A stretch of DNA of 64,000 bases from Ailanthus altissimus (lineage: Eukaryota; Streptophyta; Magnoliopsida; Sapindales; Simaroubaceae), in assembly GCA_946807835.1 (NCBI GenBank), contig OX327683.1:13521001-13585000 (forward strand), in the 5' to 3' direction. Below the pieces are notes generated by a model. The model was given only the letters and a program-made list of their open reading frames with translations, searched no databases and was not told the DNA's origin. A program made the translations under genes and the position numbers. Of the stretch, positions 62,037-64,000 are shown piece after piece (position 1 is the stretch's first letter; every line of letters begins with the position of its first letter).

Positions 62037-62372
62037 AGACTTCTTTGGATGGACTTAGTACCCTCATAAGACTTTCTTGGACAAAATCTTCACCAAGAAA
62101 GCACTTATATCATAACGCTTCCTGGAAGAGTTCTTCACCAAGGAAGCACTTATATCATAAGACTTTCTTGGATAGATTCTTCGCCAAGGAAGCACCTATA
62201 TCATAAGACTTTCATAGATGGGTTCTTCAGAAGCACTTATATTAAAAGACTTTCTTGGACAAGTTCTTCACCAAGGAATTGCCTATATCATAAGAAGTTT
62301 TTGAACAGGTTATTCACCAAAAAAAGACATACATTAAAAGACTTCTTTGGATAGATTTTTAATTAAAGAAGT
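62037..62372. repeat. 46-bp minisatellite, seven to eight diverged copies
   Basis: Units start at about 62037, 62068, 62114, 62159, 62205, 62246, 62292 and 62338, with the consensus containing aagactttcttgga, ttcttcaccaaggaagc and acttatatcat. The period is 45-46 bases except for one shortened copy (41). The array ends within the last unit, exactly at the LTR at 62373. An open frame on the plus strand (62021-62206) merely reads through it. Confidence 0.85.
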
Positions 62373-64000
62373 TGACACGTCTAGAATATAAAAGTTTATT
62401 CCTAAGTGCAGAATTGTCAAAGTAATAACTAACCCAGTGAGAACGGGGTTGATCTATAGGAAAATAGAATTAAAATTTACAAACTATAAATACTCTAAAG
62501 ATAAATAAAGCAATATAAAATATTTACAAATAATAATTCAAATAACCAATTAAAATGAATGCTAAGGTTAGGGGGATCTACTATTGGCATATGAAATAAG
62601 AATATATTCAGTTCTTTTTTAACTTAATTCGAATCCTCACACAAAGGAGATTTAATTGGAAGATATAATAATTAAGGTTCATTATCATTTATATATTAAC
62701 TTGTATTTATTTCTTTTAATTATTATACACCAAATCTTGTAAATGGGTTCAAATATTTATTATGCCAATTTTTATATTTGTTTACAATAAATCATTACTC
62801 TCACTTTACAAGAAATGGTATCTACGCCAAATCTTATAAATAGTTTCAAGAATTCATTATGCCAATTATAAAAATTATCTATATTAAATTAAGATACACC
62901 ATTTTATAAGAAAAGATATCAATATTGTAAAATAAAATAAATACATCATATATAAAGTTGCTTAACTTAAAAATAGAACATTAAATTCTAAATTAAGAGT
63001 TGAAGTATATCTTATTACCTTACCAAGAGTTTCACCATTTCACTTTAGCAAAATAAAAATTATTTAGACATAATAAAATTAAAGGAAAAAGATGAAAGAA
63101 GAGATAACATGAACTTTAGAATAATAAATAAAAGAAATAATACTACAAAGAGATAATACAAAAGAATAATATTTTAAACTAAAATCTAACTCTCTAATTA
63201 TATTCATTTGGCATAAATAGACCAACTATTTATAGAAAAATATGGATAAATCAAGACAAATAAAGAGAAAATCACTTAGATGATAAAATTAAGAAATGTG
63301 GCAACTAATTTGCATTGATTATTATTAATGCATTCATTTGATTGTCCAATTTGAAATTTATGTGGTGCAAATTAGTTTTCACTCAAAAAATAAAAGTTAT
63401 AGGTAAGTCTCTAATCTTTTCAAATTGAGTTATCTCATACGTATGAGATACATATTTCTATAGTTATGAGCTAAATTCTGACGATTGTTTGGATTGGGCC
63501 TATATTGTAGATTAGTTCTGTTCTAAGCCATTTTTCACCCTCTAAATGGTCGACTTCCAAAATCCTTGTTAAATATAATATTTTAGTCCATTGAATCAGC
63601 TCTTTACAGGATCAAGAATTACTCAGATTGGATTCCTAAGTAGAAAGTTCTTCATATTTTACCGAACTTACCATAAAATAGTTAAAAACTAATTAAATAT
63701 AATATTGTAAACATGCTTAAGTTAGGGAGGTTAATGACATTATTAATACAAAATAATGATGTAAAACTCTTATTAAATATGTAATTTCAAGTGTTCATCA
63801 TACCTCCCAACCAGTTTATTACTAGTCCCTAACAATTCAAGTATAAATAAAATTTAAACACTACCTAAGTGTTTCAAACAAAATGACAGATCAAGATCAT
63901 AACCACTATTAAGGTTACTTTGAATCATAACTTCTAAAATTGTATGTGTGTAAATTAAGCCGAAGCTTTCTTATCACAAACCACAACATATATAGCATTG
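62373..64000 (-). mobile_element. 3' end of another copy of the inner Athila-like family, running off the window
   Basis: The LTR 62373-63800 (1428 bp, TGACAC to TTCATCA) aligns with 2206-3626. It is followed by the polypurine tract and by about 190 bases that align with 3640-3840, including the shared 'ttaagccgaagc' and 'ccacaacatatatagc' blocks. It therefore continues to the right in the same minus orientation. Whether it carries the same cargo genes cannot be seen here. Confidence 0.85.

Noticed and set aside
1..64000. CRISPR arrays, bacterial operons or organelle insertions
   Set aside because: No regular short repeat-spacer array is seen. The repeated motifs at 57828-58103 have only four copies with unequal gaps, and the GT-AG introns and LTR elements show nuclear plant DNA.

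Overview
This window is nuclear DNA of a flowering plant, probably a eudicot. It is AT-rich, has GT-AG introns, and is filled with nested plant LTR retrotransposons. I recognise one intact host gene: a plant-specific Rab5-type GTPase of the ARA6/RABF1 group (46175-49478, + strand, eight coding exons, 201 residues). I saw no bacterial-type operons, rRNA or CRISPR; tRNA genes were looked for only by eye.

Left block, 1-20131. An Athila-like Ty3/gypsy element on the minus strand (5' LTR 19112-20131; gag, protease, RT, RNase H and integrase running leftwards) was split inside its integrase by a second Athila-like element, 2206-14029. The second element has LTRs 2206-3626 and 12608-14029 and a perfect 5-bp target duplication (gtaag). 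A third element appears to have inserted at the far left, leaving an LTR at 271-1627. The inner element carries unusual cargo between integrase and 3' LTR, where related elements often carry an env-like ORF. It has an intronless, decayed LOG gene (cytokinin-activating phosphoribohydrolase, 4989-5627). Upstream of that is a decayed basic cysteine-rich ORF (5930-6517) that resembles the small nucleic-acid-binding proteins of carlavirus-type plant viruses. This cargo is the most notable thing in the window.

Middle block, 20132-45577. About 3 kb of AT-rich non-coding DNA is followed by a minus-strand Ty1/copia element (LTRs about 23127-23618 and 45122-45577). It was interrupted by a plus-strand Tat-lineage Ty3/gypsy element, 23711-37669. 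The Tat element has decayed gag-pol, tandem repeats after integrase, and an antisense gene of the Transposase_28 ('putative gypsy type transposon') kind, itself split by a solo LTR (33000-34384, TSD cacat). The copia leader holds a diverged solo LTR (about 42250-44213) of the family described next.

Right block, 45578-64000. The RABF1 gene is followed by spacer DNA with a MITE-like inverted repeat, then a second copia element on the minus strand (52201-60906, LTRs about 2.1 kb). After that come a 46-bp minisatellite and the 3' end of another copy of the inner Athila family (LTR 62373-63800), which runs off the right edge.

No retroelement here looks autonomous: all have stops, frameshifts and lost catalytic residues. 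Protein-family calls rest on motifs read by eye; no database search was run.
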